From contig CM030833.1 of NCBI GenBank assembly GCA_018105865.1, forward strand, positions 16,627,381 through 16,691,380: DNA of 64,000 bases. The letters run 5' to 3'. Source of the stretch: Metaphire vulgaris. Taxonomy: Eukaryota > Annelida > Clitellata > Crassiclitellata > Megascolecidae. The translations under genes were made by a program, and so were the position numbers. Positions within the stretch are counted from its first letter, which is position 1. Every line of letters starts with the position of its first letter. Under the pieces are notes generated by a model. It was not told the origin of the DNA. It did not search any database and worked only from the letters and a program-made list of their open reading frames with translations. Of the stretch, positions 12,886 through 23,975 are shown one piece after another.

Positions 12886-13440
12886 TTAAGACTTGTCTAT
12901 TCTCACCTCTATACCAAAAATGAATTACAACGGGAAACTTAAAAGAATGCTAAAATCGACGTTCGAATAATAGAAAAATAGGCCTACTTGGCTTTTGATG
13001 GCGTTTTTCTCAAAACCTTTCATTTCACTCTGAAACATTTCGTGCTGTGCGTCACAGATCAGAGTTGAGAAATCATTTTATAATTGCATTCAATATGCAC
13101 GGTAGGTGTAATAAAATAAATAAACGCTTTTTCAATTTAGGTGTATTAATAGCTCAACGAATGTGAGAAACGACAAGAAAGTTTATTAAATTTTCCGTAT
13201 AATATACAAACCTGAGAACTATAAATAGTCTAGAATCTATATAGATTCAAATACCGTTTGTACGATCTTCGTCTGACTTTTCAACAAGCGTGCCTAATAA
13301 TTTCGTTTCAAACTGGCAATACGTTAGTCCTTTTCAAATACGTAGCGGAAACACTCCAGTATAGCCTATAGCAGCATCATTGGCGCCGACTGATCGAAAA
13401 ATTTTGGGCTGCTAACGAAATTCTCTTTGTCGATTGCTAT
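12886..13440. other. No gene seen
   Basis: AT-rich unique sequence with one TAGGCCTA (12978). Confidence 0.4.
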
Positions 13441-13448
13441 GCTATGAT

Positions 13449-13889
13449 AAGTGTTGGGGAGTAACGAGTTACTATAACTAAGTTACTGTAACTTAGTTAC
13501 CAAATCAGTAACTGTAACTGTAACTAGATACATTTTAAAAGGTAACTAGTAACTGTAACTAGATACTTTTTGAGGAACTGTAACGGAAATTTTCTAGTTA
13601 CTTTGCAAGTTACTTTTATTTTTATTTCTAGTAGAATTTCTATTAAAAGCAAGCAGCAATTGGTACTACCAGTACAATTGGTACTAACGGTGGGGTCTAT
13701 ATTGTGGACTTTTAGCGTCTTTTTAAGTACAAGTAACGTAACTGTAACTAGTTACTTTGGAAGTAGGGCTAACTGTAACTTTAACTAGTTACTTTTTAAA
13801 AAGTATCTTGTAACTGTACCTAGTTACTTTTTTGCATAGTAACTTGTAACTGTAACTAGATACAAATAAAAGTAACTTACCCAACACTG
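13449..13889. mobile_element. hAT MITE, AGTGTTGGG ends, filled with AGTTACT units
   Basis: 441 bp, ends AAGTGTTGGGGAGTAACG and AGTAACTTACCCAACACTG, perfect duplications GCTATGAT (13441-13448, 13890-13897). The inside is almost entirely GTAACTAGTTACT-like units in both orientations. Confidence 0.88.
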
Positions 13890-14023
13890 GCTATGATCGG
13901 GGCAGTTGCAATGGTTAAAATACTCTTTCAGAGGTGCCGGTCCTTATTTTCCTCCGGCCACTAAGTAAAAAACTTGAACTCTTTTACTGGACATAAACAA
14001 GTTAGGGCTCATAAACAAGTTAG

Positions 14024-14418
14024 GGTTCGTCCACAAATGACGTAACGCGCCTAGGGGTGAGGAGGGGGTCCGGACATTTGTTACGAAGTGTGACGACGGG
14101 GGTTCCGTAAATGTGACGTAACGCAACACAAAATTTTTAAATGACGACCTTTTCTTCTTCTTTTGCTTGTCAGGGTATTTGGAGATGGAAAAATACAAAG
14201 ATGGCCTTTTTTGCTTGTCAATATGTTTGGAGAGGGAAAATAGAAGGATGGATGATCTTTTCTTTGCTTGTCAAGACTTTTCTTCAGAAGACCAAAAGGG
14301 TGGTCGACCCGTTGTTACGTCATATTTGAGGGGTTCTGACTTTTTGTTACGTCGCGTTACGTAGGGGGGAGGGGTCCAAAAAGTGCCAAAATTGCGTTAC
14401 GTCATTTATGGACGACCC
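14024..14418. mobile_element. MITE, GGGTTCGTCC...GGACGACCC family
   Basis: Ends GGGTTCGTCCACAAATGACG and CGTCATTTATGGACGACCC; the inside carries three copies of the GACCTTTTTTGCTTGTCA-type module (14143-14280). Confidence 0.75.
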
Positions 14419-14671
14419 ATTACTTTGCTAAAGTCAACAAGTAGGTCTATCATTGTAACAGTGCAATAGCCTCGGAAATTGACGAGTAATTAATCGATTA
14501 ATCGTTAAAATTTTCAATTGATTAAAATTCGTTTGATCAATTATTTTGATTAATCGAAAAGAAAATTTTATCATCATAGGCCTATTGCTGTAATCTGTAA
14601 CAGTATTGCTGTATTGAATAATATTTGTTGCACATCGGCTGACAGCAAACAACGTACCGGATCTTCAAAAG

Positions 14672-14735
14672 CACGTTCCGGATCTCATGCCAGACGTTCC
14701 GGATCTCATGCAAGACGCTCCGTATCGGAGATCCG
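14672..14735. repeat. Short tandem repeat, 21-bp unit
   Basis: Unit ACGTTCCGGATCTCATGC plus three bases, two full copies and decayed flanking ones. Confidence 0.55.
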
Positions 14736-16144
14736 GCTAGATCCGGCTCAATGTAACCCCGAGGCAGTTGTGCTTACTTACGACAGCGTTGAAATCTTTC
14801 TTCTTTAGGCTGTCTTCTCCCTTGAGAACTCCCTTAACTATTCATTATCCGGCCGGATATTTCAATACAGATTGAGAAATGCAGACGTGCATGCAACGCA
14901 CTCGATCGTCCCTTCCCTTCGATCGCTACTATTACTATCGGCTTCGGTTGCAACTGTTTCTTTATAATATAATCGGTGGCGCAGTGGGAGCGCTGTTGTA
15001 AACAGAAAATGACGGCACTGTTCAGTCCGTAAATCACCGGTCATTTATAATTCACGCGACGGTCGTCACTCATTGGACATTTCCATCGGCTTTTTGTGCA
15101 GTGGGAGACGTGAATGCTCGGGCAAAGCCATTGACCACTTGAACAGGAAAATATGAATGCGATAGAAGAAGACGAAGGTCAACGTCGAAACGCAGAGGAT
15201 ACGAAAACATCTGCTGGGGACATAGATTCATCAAATGCACCAATCTCCAGAATTATTATTTCATCTGCAGATCATTTCCAGGAATGGCTTCTCAAGCCTA
15301 AATAAGGTCACCACCTTAAAAAAGATATTGAAACGTTTTCTCCAAAAACAACGTAAATTGTGATTATATATGAAAATTATATTCAAGACGATTGGTGAAT
15401 ATGCATTGCTGTTCTCAGTAGGCTACTCGCGAGTTCTAAGTCACAGGGGTAATGGCCAACTGACAACAGATGCATGCTGTTTCTTAATCATTTGAGCGCA
15501 AAATTTAAAGATATTAAGCTTCACCATAATAAGCGCGACCTTCTGGCATCTTTGAATTCCCTCCATAGATGTGGCTGCTACTACATTACCAGACGTCCTT
15601 AAATGATAAGGACAGTCTCCTTAAATACAGTCTCCTTAAATTCCGTGGCCCTGTCCTTAAGGGCGTTTGTCCTTAATAAGGACACGAAATGTCCTTAAAT
15701 TTCATTAAAAATAGTGATTATCGATTTTAGACATTACGCTAGCGCTTTGTAGTTGATTGATATTGATTGCTGAGAAGATCATCACTAGTTCTTTGTTCTT
15801 AAAAGTTCCAACAAGGAAAAAAGGTCATCAAAAGTGTTTTTGTTTTTCATACTATTTTGCATCCTAAATTAAGTATGAGAGGTTCAAAAGAAAAAATGGA
15901 TTGGATTGCCGGCAAACATTTGAGAATCCTTTCGTAATATCATTATTCAAAATGCAATGCAAATATTATAGGCTATAGATTTATATATAATTAACATACT
16001 TCAATTTCTAGGTCTATAGTATCATCTAAAATTGATAGAACTGCTCCAACCGTAGCGCTGTTAAGTCCATTACAGTGTAAATAAGTATAAATGAATTTGT
16101 TATTACTAGACTCTGTCATTGCTAACAAACGCAGTCTGTAACAG
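14736..16144. other. Region upstream of the first visible cyclase exon
   Basis: No H-NOX exon was recognised. A 50-codon frame (ATG 15153 to TAA 15305, MNAIEEDEGQRRNAED...) has a fair start context but no donor that joins it in frame to 16145. At 15595-15710 GTCCTTAA-type units recur in both orientations, a likely decayed palindromic element. Confidence 0.35.
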
Positions 16145-17356
16145 GTGCATTGCCTAACTGTTGTAATCAAATGTTTAGGACTGAACGCAATGGATGGTCA
16201 ACTTTTCTGGAGCGAATTGAAACTGCGATCAGTTCAGAAGAACATTCGAGAAATTTATCCCATCAAATCAGCATCTGATTGTGAGGTTCTCAGGAGATTC
16301 TTTCACGAAAACAGAGCACTCGAAGCATCTTCTCAATTCGAGTCAAACGACGATGACGGCGACGACCTGACCAACCTTTTTCCATTTGCAAAATCCTCTC
16401 GTCTAAGTGCATCTGGACTTCGATCGACGAAAACTGCCCACGTCTCTTCCTGTTGGCCAAGCGAAGTATCTAGAATCCCCAGCGACGCAAAAAGAACTGC
16501 AATCGAAGTCGAAGAAACGATCCACTCTAAGGAAGAGGAATCGGCGCTCTTCGATTCGGCAGAGAAATCGTTTCATCCGACGAACGAACCGAAGAGGAGG
16601 AGGAGGAGGAGGAGGAGCGTTGACTTTATCCGTCTCCTCGATCTATTTCCCTTTCATCTCGTCGTAAATTCAAGCGGGTCCCTGATGCGGGTCGGCCCGG
16701 CTCTGCTTCCGCTGCTTATGACGCCTTCCGATTTCTCGCCTAGATTCTACTCCTTTGCCGAGTTCTTTCATTTAATTTATCCGGTGAAAAATCTGCCCGA
16801 CGTCTTTGATCTCTTGGATCTACGCTCAAAGCCGCACACCGCAATACTTGAAATAAAAGGCGCTTCCAGTGGCTTCCTAGTACTCAAGGGAGAAATAGGC
16901 TTCGTCGCCGACGAATCGGCTAATTTACTGCTCCTACTGTTTCCTCTTAAACCGGCGGACGCAGTTATGTCGAGCGCCGTCGATCTGGATCTCGCTCATC
17001 GCATTCGAGATCTCGCGGATGTAACACAGAGGACGAACGCGGAATGCAACGAAAAGATTCGCCTGAAGGATCTCCTAGACGGCATTGAAGCTCAGATGTC
17101 CAGGTTTGAGGCGGAGAAATCGAAAACCGACGGTCTCCTCTGCTCCATATTTCCGGCGTCCGTGATGGAGCGCCTGCGCGTGGGGAGCATGGTCCAGCCG
17201 GACACCTTCGACCCGGTCACCGTCCTCTTCGCCGACATCGTTCAGTTTACGGCGCTGTGCGGGGACGTCCACGTGACGCCGATGGACGTTGTGCGCATGC
17301 TCAATCACCTCTACACGAAATTTGACCTTCTGAGCAGTCTCAACGAAGTTTACAAG
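16145..17356 (+). CDS. GUCY1A: Soluble guanylate cyclase alpha-like subunit, exon with HNOBA domain, signalling helix and start of catalytic domain
   Basis: Nitric-oxide-type guanylate cyclases make cGMP from GTP in the cytosol as alpha/beta heterodimers. This 1212-nt exon (404 codons) opens right after a TAACAG acceptor and ends at TACAAG|GTACGC, phase 0 at both ends. Residues 1-25 may be the last helix of an H-NOX domain (weak). Residues 60-160 are low complexity, acidic then basic, with eight arginines at 151-157 coded by an AGG run. Residues ~165-285 match the HNOBA domain (DLFPFHLVVNSSGSLMRVG; later LKGEIGF). Residues ~290-330 form the linker helix. The cyclase domain starts at ~329 with TDGLLCSIFPASV, FDPVTVLFADIVQFTAL (metal-binding Asp 364) and ends at EVYK, the usual intron position before VETIGDAY. 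An in-frame ATG lies at 16190, so a start inside this exon cannot be excluded. Alpha rather than beta is inferred from LLCSIFP and the later exons. Confidence 0.85.
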
Positions 17357-17598
17357 GTACGCTAGTATAATAATTTGGGATATACGATGCTTCTGAGTTG
17401 TAAAGAGAGATGTTCAGGCTTGCCCATGGGACGGGACGTTCCATGGCATGACATTCGTCCCATGGGATGGGATGGGACAGCACTGTTTCGACCCATCCCA
17501 TGGGTCTCATGGAACAGAGCTTCTCTTAATTAATTAATTTTTTAACCTTTTTGAAACTTTCTACTTTTCTTTTTTCTTCATATATTCATGATATAATT

Positions 17599-17932
17599 CA
17601 GTGGCAGCTCCACATGGGTGGAATCGGGGTGCGATGAGCCCAAAACCACGCCTAGACGGGAGCCGCAGTAAAACTTAAAAGCTGGACTTGATAGTTCGAA
17701 AAGGAACATTAGTGTCACAGTCGAACCATCTAACAACCGACCACGTTAGGCAACTTGAAAGGTGCCAAACTTTAATTAGCTATTGAGGAATGTTTATCGT
17801 CCATACATGTTTATGTGTAGTCAAGCAATTAGAATCGTCAGTTGTTTGCATTTGCCCTAAGCATAGATATCTACCGGGTAATTATGCCATCCCAATGGCC
17901 CTCTTCCACTTGCCAAGTCCTAGAGCCGCCGC
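17599..17932. mobile_element. Decayed CAGTGGCGGCTC-family element
   Basis: Starts CAGTGGCAGCTCCACATG and ends AAGTCCTAGAGCCGCCGC, flanks ATATAATT/TTATAATT (7 of 8). Longer than the 190-bp copies. Confidence 0.65.
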
Positions 17933-18481
17933 TTATAATTAATTAGTTGCATCTAGATTTTGTGGTGAGACATAAAAGTTAGTAGAGTTAATAAGTTCTG
18001 TCGTTTTACATGTCTCTTTGTACACATAGTCCTATTTAGTAGACATCAAACCTAAACTCTCATATAGGCCTATTTCATAATTCATAATTTCGTGTGAACT
18101 GTATTACACATGATTAATATTTCATATTAATATCATACTGGGAATCTCATGGGACGATGGGATGGGGTGGGATGGGACAGGCATAAATTGCCATGGGATG
18201 GAATAGAATAGCAATAGGACAGAAAAATCTGTCCCATGGACAAGCCTGGAGATGCTTATGCTGATTGTATCATTATGACCTACTTAGAAAAAATGCCATA
18301 CCAATATTGATTATTTGTCTAGTTAGATACGTGAATTGAACTCCAGTTTAGGGTGTCTTCATTCCATTTAATTCCTCTAAAAGAAATTTCCTTTAAATAA
18401 TTCTATGAATACTTAAGAGTAAACAGGAAATTAAAAGATAAGCAAAGAGATTGGAGGGTCGTCAGTTCCAGGATTTTTCTT

Positions 18482-18875
18482 GGGGGCTGTCAACAATTTT
18501 TGGGCAATTTTTGACCCCCTCTCCCTTGTCAGCAACTGTCAACTTTCAGTGATCCCCCTATAATTATGTCAAAAACTTTTGACCACCCCCCGCTAAGACC
18601 AGTGACGAGTCCGCTTAGAAGTTTAGAAGGTTATTATTCTTGCGGTGATGACCTTTTCCTTTCTTTTGTTTATCAGGTGTAAAATGTGGTGGTGATGTCC
18701 TTTTTAGCTTGTCAGGCTTTTTCTGTTGTAATAAATAGTATTTCATGAAATTTCCTATTTTTTATCATTCGCAAAAAAGAAATTGTTGACGTCAACTTCT
18801 CTTGACCCCTCCCCTGTCAATAACCGTCAAACCTTTTCAAACCCCCTATTTTTGACGTAATTAATGAACATCCCC
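18482..18875. mobile_element. MITE, GGGGCTGTC family, decayed copy
   Basis: The inside matches the element at 28950-29333 in opposite orientation (GTCAACTTTCAGTG, AAATTTCCTATTTTT). Carries two CTTGTC modules at ~18650 and ~18700. Confidence 0.65.
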
Positions 18876-19254
18876 TTGACGTTTTGATGCATTCATTAAG
18901 TTTTAAGACACAGACTTCTATTCATCATCATTTTTATAGAAAAAACGTGGAAGAAAATTTAATTAAAATCGTTTGAAAAAAGAAAACGAAGCTATTGATT
19001 TTTCTCAAGAACGCCAGAGCTCTCAAATAAAAGAGATACGAGAGAAATATAGAAGCAGCACTGAGGTGTAGTAAGAGTAAGCTTCACAAAGCCTGTTAAT
19101 TCGATTTGGATACGAACAGTACAATGTAGTACAAAGCAGACCAATTCGTTTTACGAACACATTCTGATTTGGTTCGAGAAAATAATGTCACAGGCTTTAG
19201 ACCTAATGATGTCGGCCATATCAAATAGATGATTCCAGTCCGTATAGGCCTGCG

Positions 19255-19483
19255 CAGTGGCGCAACCAAGGGGAAGGGGGTTGGGGGTTAATCCTCTTGG
19301 TTGTTCGACCCAAAAAATTTTTATTGCGTATTATTGTACTATTATTCTGATACCTATATAATTCACTTAATTAAGCGCAAAATAATAGTTGACGACCTTT
19401 TTTGCTTGTCAGAATTTTTTGAAGTTGGAAATTTGGATCATGGGAACCATAATCCCCTTCGGGAAATCCTGGCTACGCCACTG
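19255..19483. mobile_element. hAT-type MITE, CAGTGGCGTAGCC family
   Basis: 229 bp, ends CAGTGGCGCAACCAAGG and ATCCTGGCTACGCCACTG, flanks GGCCTGCG/GGCATGCG (7 of 8). One GACGACCTTTTTTGCTTGTC module at 19392. Confidence 0.8.
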
Positions 19484-19979
19484 GGCATGCGTGTACAGAC
19501 CGCAGTGGTTTTGGCTGCGAGAATGCTTAATTCTATCTGCAGTTGCTGACCGCTCTATGCACATTGTGAGTTTTGTGAATCTCACTGTCTTTCACAATAG
19601 GAAGCTAATGGATCGACGGCGATGCGCCGCAAGCGAAGGATCCAATCTCGATGTCATTAGAAAATCACTATGAGGCACTAAAGCTTAGTTTTGACCCGAG
19701 AAGTGAACGCCGGCGCTTGATTTAGTCGAGCGGAAAATGAAACTGTAAAGAACGCAAGAGGCGGTCATGCGCGTCGAACGGCGCTTATACGAGAGGTGCG
19801 TCGTTCATCGGAGCGCCGGCGATAGAACAATCGCACGCTGATGTCGTGATGAGATTTCTTTGTCCGTCTTAGCTGTCTGCCAGTCTTCCTATCTGCCCGA
19901 CTGCTTCGTCGTGTTTCTTTGTGTCAGTCTCCAATATCTCGATCCTTTCAATTTTCGTGCCTACACCAAACTGTATTAT
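19484..19979. other. No gene seen; CpG-rich patch in the cyclase intron
   Basis: 19600-19850 is rich in CG dinucleotides (GTCGAACGGCGC, GGAGCGCCGGCG). No coding frame with clear homology. It could hold an internal promoter. Confidence 0.35.
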
Positions 19980-21024
19980 ACCCTTTGACCTATATACTAT
20001 GGAATATCACAAGGATCTGAAGGATCTGTCATAGGGCCTGTTTTGTTCAGCCTCTACACTAACCGAATCGCATTCCTAATTAACTCTCTTAATCTGAATA
20101 TTTCATTCTGTGCTGACAACACTCAATAATTATTTCTTTCTTTTACGCCGTCTTTTTTTAAAACATCAGTCACTGAACTCGAATCGGTATTTTCTTTAAT
20201 CTCATCATGGATTTCAGCTAATCTTCTTGCTATCAACCCATTCAAAACAGAATTTCGTTTAACTGGACTGCCGCTACAACTGAAGAAAAAAGAAAATCCT
20301 ACACGATTTTATCCTCAGGCACAATAATAAGCCCTGCTGCGACTGTAAAAATATTGGATTTAAGTTTGACTCTTTCCTAAATTTCGATGCTCGCATATCC
20401 CAACTATCAAAAACCTCTTGTGCCCACATTCGAGATCTACGCCGCCTTCGTCCCTACTTTGATATTAAGACTGCTTCCACTATCACCGCTTCAATAATTC
20501 ACTCTAAGTTAGACTACTGCAACTCAGTATACTGTATTTCACAATCTTCCAAAACCTTCCATATATAAACTCCAATCGATTCTAAATGCTTTAGATCGTG
20601 CAGTTACCAAACCACCAAAATTCTGCCATATTACACCTACACCATTAATCAAATCCTACATTGGTTGAAAATAGCAGAACGCATTAAAAATAAATTATAT
20701 CAGTGACGTATAGCTCACTTCAGGCATCAAAACCAGTCCACATACAAAATCTGCTAATCCCACAACATCCTCGATTCACTCGATCTCCCTCTCATGTCAC
20801 TCTCCTTCGTCCTCTGAATCAATCATCTCTCAATATTTGCAATCGTGCTTTTTCAGATGCTGCACCTGAACTTTGAAACTCAATTCCAGCATCCCTTCGC
20901 CTGTCTACACCATGGTCAAATAACACATTCTTAGTCACATTTTCCATCACTTCTTACAACATCTCCTCAAGTTTTTCTTTCTAAACTCATAATTTCTCGT
21001 CAAAAAATCATTTCCTCCATACTT
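19980..21024 (+). pseudogene. CR1/L2-like retrotransposon remnant
   Basis: Fragments in changing frames: VIGPVLFSLYTNRI at ~20025, CADNTQ (decayed YADDTQ) at ~20110, INPFKTEFRLTGLPLQLKKK at ~20235-20295, HSKLDYCNS at ~20500. Many stops. A 338-bp MITE interrupts its 3' part at 21033, and 21379-21535 (AAAAGCGCTATAGAAATCC near the end) looks like its 3' UTR. Confidence 0.7.
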
Positions 21025-21032
21025 GTAACGTC

Positions 21033-21370
21033 CAGTGGCGGTTCCAAGAACTCTTGGTGAGGATGCAATGAATTTCTAGGAAGATCCCGCCAATTGTCAA
21101 AGGAATTATATGCAAATGGTTTTGAAGAAATCCATAGATTTGATTTAGAAAATATAAAGCTCAGAATTGACAATGTATAAAATTCATTTTAGTCTGACTG
21201 TACAAAGTCATAGCGCAAAATCGAGTTTTCTATTGCTGGAAGAGAATTTGTAAATGATATTGTCTATAGATATGTCCATATCTTTGTGGATTTACATCCA
21301 CTGAAGATGCATTTTTGGCGGGCCGGTGGGGGATGCATCCCCAGTCATCCCCAACGTGGAACCGCCCCTG
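21033..21370. mobile_element. hAT-type MITE, CAGTGGCGGTTCC family
   Basis: 338 bp, ends CAGTGGCGGTTCCAAGAA and GTGGAACCGCCCCTG, flanks GTAACGTC/GTAACGAC (7 of 8). Inserted near the 3' end of a CR1 remnant. A related left end lies at ~39020. Confidence 0.8.
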
Positions 21371-21378
21371 GTAACGAC

Positions 21379-22212
21379 CTAACCACAATGACCCTTTAGA
21401 TTAAACGACCCTGCATGAATGACCCACCTTTGGCTATAGCTACTTCATACTGTGATTAAGCGCATATGAATAAGTAGATACTGCGGTGCTGCTTTTAAAA
21501 GCGCTATAGAAATCCACGAGATTTTACTTACTAACTAACTTATGTTTCTCTGCATGCCTACCAAGATACCTGTCTACGGGTCTAGCTGTCTGTTTGTCTG
21601 TGGGTCATCAGGGACGAGTGTGATATACTAGCGTTTTTCATCATTATCGCAAGGGATCCCGTTTTGTCCGAACACAGTGTATATAGGCCCATACCCGTAG
21701 ATTTGTTTACAGACAAAAATGACTTGATTGGCGCCAAGGCGGTCATATTGCGATGCCAGAACAGCGCGGACGAGTCTGCACTAAGCCCAGCGCATCATCA
21801 TCACCGTATAAAGCCCAAGATCGATCGATCAGCGATTCTGATGTTCTGAGATACCGAGTGGCATATAGAAGCATAGCTCAATATACCGGTAACCCCAAGC
21901 GTATATTCGCTGCCGGGCACCAGAATAGGAAGTCACCGGCGCCTCTACAGAACGACAGTTCCAGTTTCCACTTAGAAGTTTTGGAGAGCGTATAGTGAAC
22001 TCTCCAACGAGGTCTGGGGCGGAGTCACAGATGAGAAAGAGTTGATGGCAACATTAGATTCAAATCTTGAGATTTTGAACATATTTTCAAACTATAAGAC
22101 AACATATCGGCAATCACCCTACCCCGCCCCCAAAACTGCTACCGTGTTTTCATCGGTTTTGCACGAATCTCACGACCAGTCCAGGCCTAAATCATACCCC
22201 GCCCCTGTGCTT
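21379..22212. other. No gene seen
   Basis: Begins with a probable CR1 3' UTR up to ~21535, then unique sequence. A short repeat of the GGTCTGGGGCGGAGTC type occurs near 22010, 22770 and 23070. Confidence 0.35.
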
Positions 22213-22220
22213 CTTGTGAC

Positions 22221-22725
22221 CAGTGTTGTAAAGTATTTAGGCTAAATACTTTAGTATTTCAATACTATTTCAATACTTTGTCCAGTATTTAAGAAAGTAT
22301 TGAAATACCCATCCAAAATTAAGTATTTAAATAGTATTTAAATACCACACAGTATTTGGATGTATTTAAGAAATTTAAATACTTTTGATTTATTGCAATT
22401 TTCACGTGCACGTCTTTCTATTATTTCGTCAGTCGTTTTTACATTTTCTTTATTGATGGGTTTAGACAGTTGAACATTAAGTAGGCCTGCATTGACATTG
22501 TTAGAAATAATTTTAACTAACATTTCTTTACACAAAAATGCGGCTGTGGCGAATCATGTGTCAAATACATTATCAAGTATTTTTAAAAGTATTTTAAACT
22601 TATTTGCCAGTATTTAAATGCTTACCTCGGTATTTGGGTATTTAAATACTATTTAAATACTACTTGAGAACCAAGTATTTATGAAAGTATTTTAATACTT
22701 CAGTGAAGTATTTATTACAACACTG
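22221..22725. mobile_element. hAT MITE, CAGTGTTGTAAAGTATTT ends
   Basis: 505 bp, ends CAGTGTTGTAAAGTATTT and AAGTATTTATTACAACACTG, perfect duplications CTTGTGAC (22213-22220, 22726-22733). Filled with AGTATTTAAATAC-like units. Confidence 0.9.
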
Positions 22726-23121
22726 CTTGTGACTGTGCTGATGGCCCTTAGCTCCTTTAGCGGGGTCTGGTGCGTAGTCCCAGCCGCCCCAAATTTATGG
22801 CAACACTCGATTCAAATTTTGCACTCTGGGGCAAATTTGCGGACTACGTGAAAGCTATTCGGCTATCCCTCTACCCCATTAGATAGATAAAAATTCTGCC
22901 CGTTTCAATAGCAATCACGCGACTAGTCTTGGGCTGAATGGAGGGGGCCCGAAACAACTGCCCCTCTTGTACAGTAGCTGCTCCATGGATATAAAAGCAG
23001 ACATGCACCTTGAATTTATTCTGATTAGGAGGAGTTTGGAGAGCGTCGTGAGCTCCGTAGCGAGATCAGGAGCAGAGCCCCAGCTAACTCCGGGTTGCAG
23101 ATGCGTTGAGTCATGCTAGAG

Positions 23122-23474
23122 CAGCGGTTCTCAACCTTTATAGTGCCGCGACCCTTTTAATTCAATTCCTTATGATGTGGCGACCCCCAACCGTAAAATT
23201 ATTTTGTGTTCATAATGTAAAGTGTTACAAATAATAACGCTACGACAATTAAAATATTTGAAATCATTCTGATTCAATTGTCTGCAATGTCTATCCTTGA
23301 ATGACAATCACAGTTTTACAAATCTAGTAACTACCGATGTGGAAATCTTGTACAATTAGAAGTTTTGCACATCAGAAAAGAGGCAACTCCATATTTGCAA
23401 TGGTATCAGGCGACCCCTGGCAAATCGTCAATCGACCCCCATAGGGGTCGCGACCCACAGGTTGAGAACCGCTG
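23122..23474. mobile_element. hAT nonautonomous element, CAGCGGTTCTCAACC ends
   Basis: 353 bp, ends CAGCGGTTCTCAACCTTTA and GGTTGAGAACCGCTG, perfect duplications TGCTAGAG (23114-23121, 23475-23482). Charlie-like termini. Confidence 0.9.
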
Positions 23475-23575
23475 TGCTAGAGTTACACTCAATACCCTCT
23501 TCTCAAACAAACAACGACCTACCCCTTTCCAAACAGTACATCGATTTTGCGAAAATTCCATGATTGGTCCCAGAC

Positions 23576-23579
<4 letters not shown>

Positions 23580-23635
<56 letters not shown>

Positions 23636-23652
23636 AAGAAAGAGAGAGAGAG
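23580..23652. repeat. GA microsatellite
   Basis: About 35 GA units with a short AAAG interruption. Confidence 0.9.
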
Positions 23653-23975
23653 TCCTTCCCTCGTGGCTACACTAATGGTCACCCTTTTCTCTCACTAATT
23701 AATGATGTATGTCAATCACATGATTTTTCTCGCGCATTCGTCGCCTTCTGGTGTGTCCACGCCCCAAAAGACACCAAAGAAATTGCAGACTATATTTTCT
23801 AGGTATGCTGGTTTAAACTACCACTCTGACTCAGTATAATCTTGACTTGAGAATTCACAAAGCGATCAAACTGCCATAATAATTATTAGGTTAAACCGTT
23901 ATTTATACCACCGTAACTCAGAAACGAGTTCGTCGTCATCGTGGCACGAGGGCTGGCCGGAAGCGTATTCGACCG
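23653..23975. other. Sequence 5' of the CR1-like ORF2
   Basis: No gene. It may include the 5' end of the retrotransposon; the boundary is not visible. Confidence 0.3.

Noticed and set aside
15153..15305. 50-codon frame upstream of the cyclase as a first coding exon
   Set aside because: No GT donor gives phase 0 to the 16145 acceptor before its stop, and no homology was recognised.
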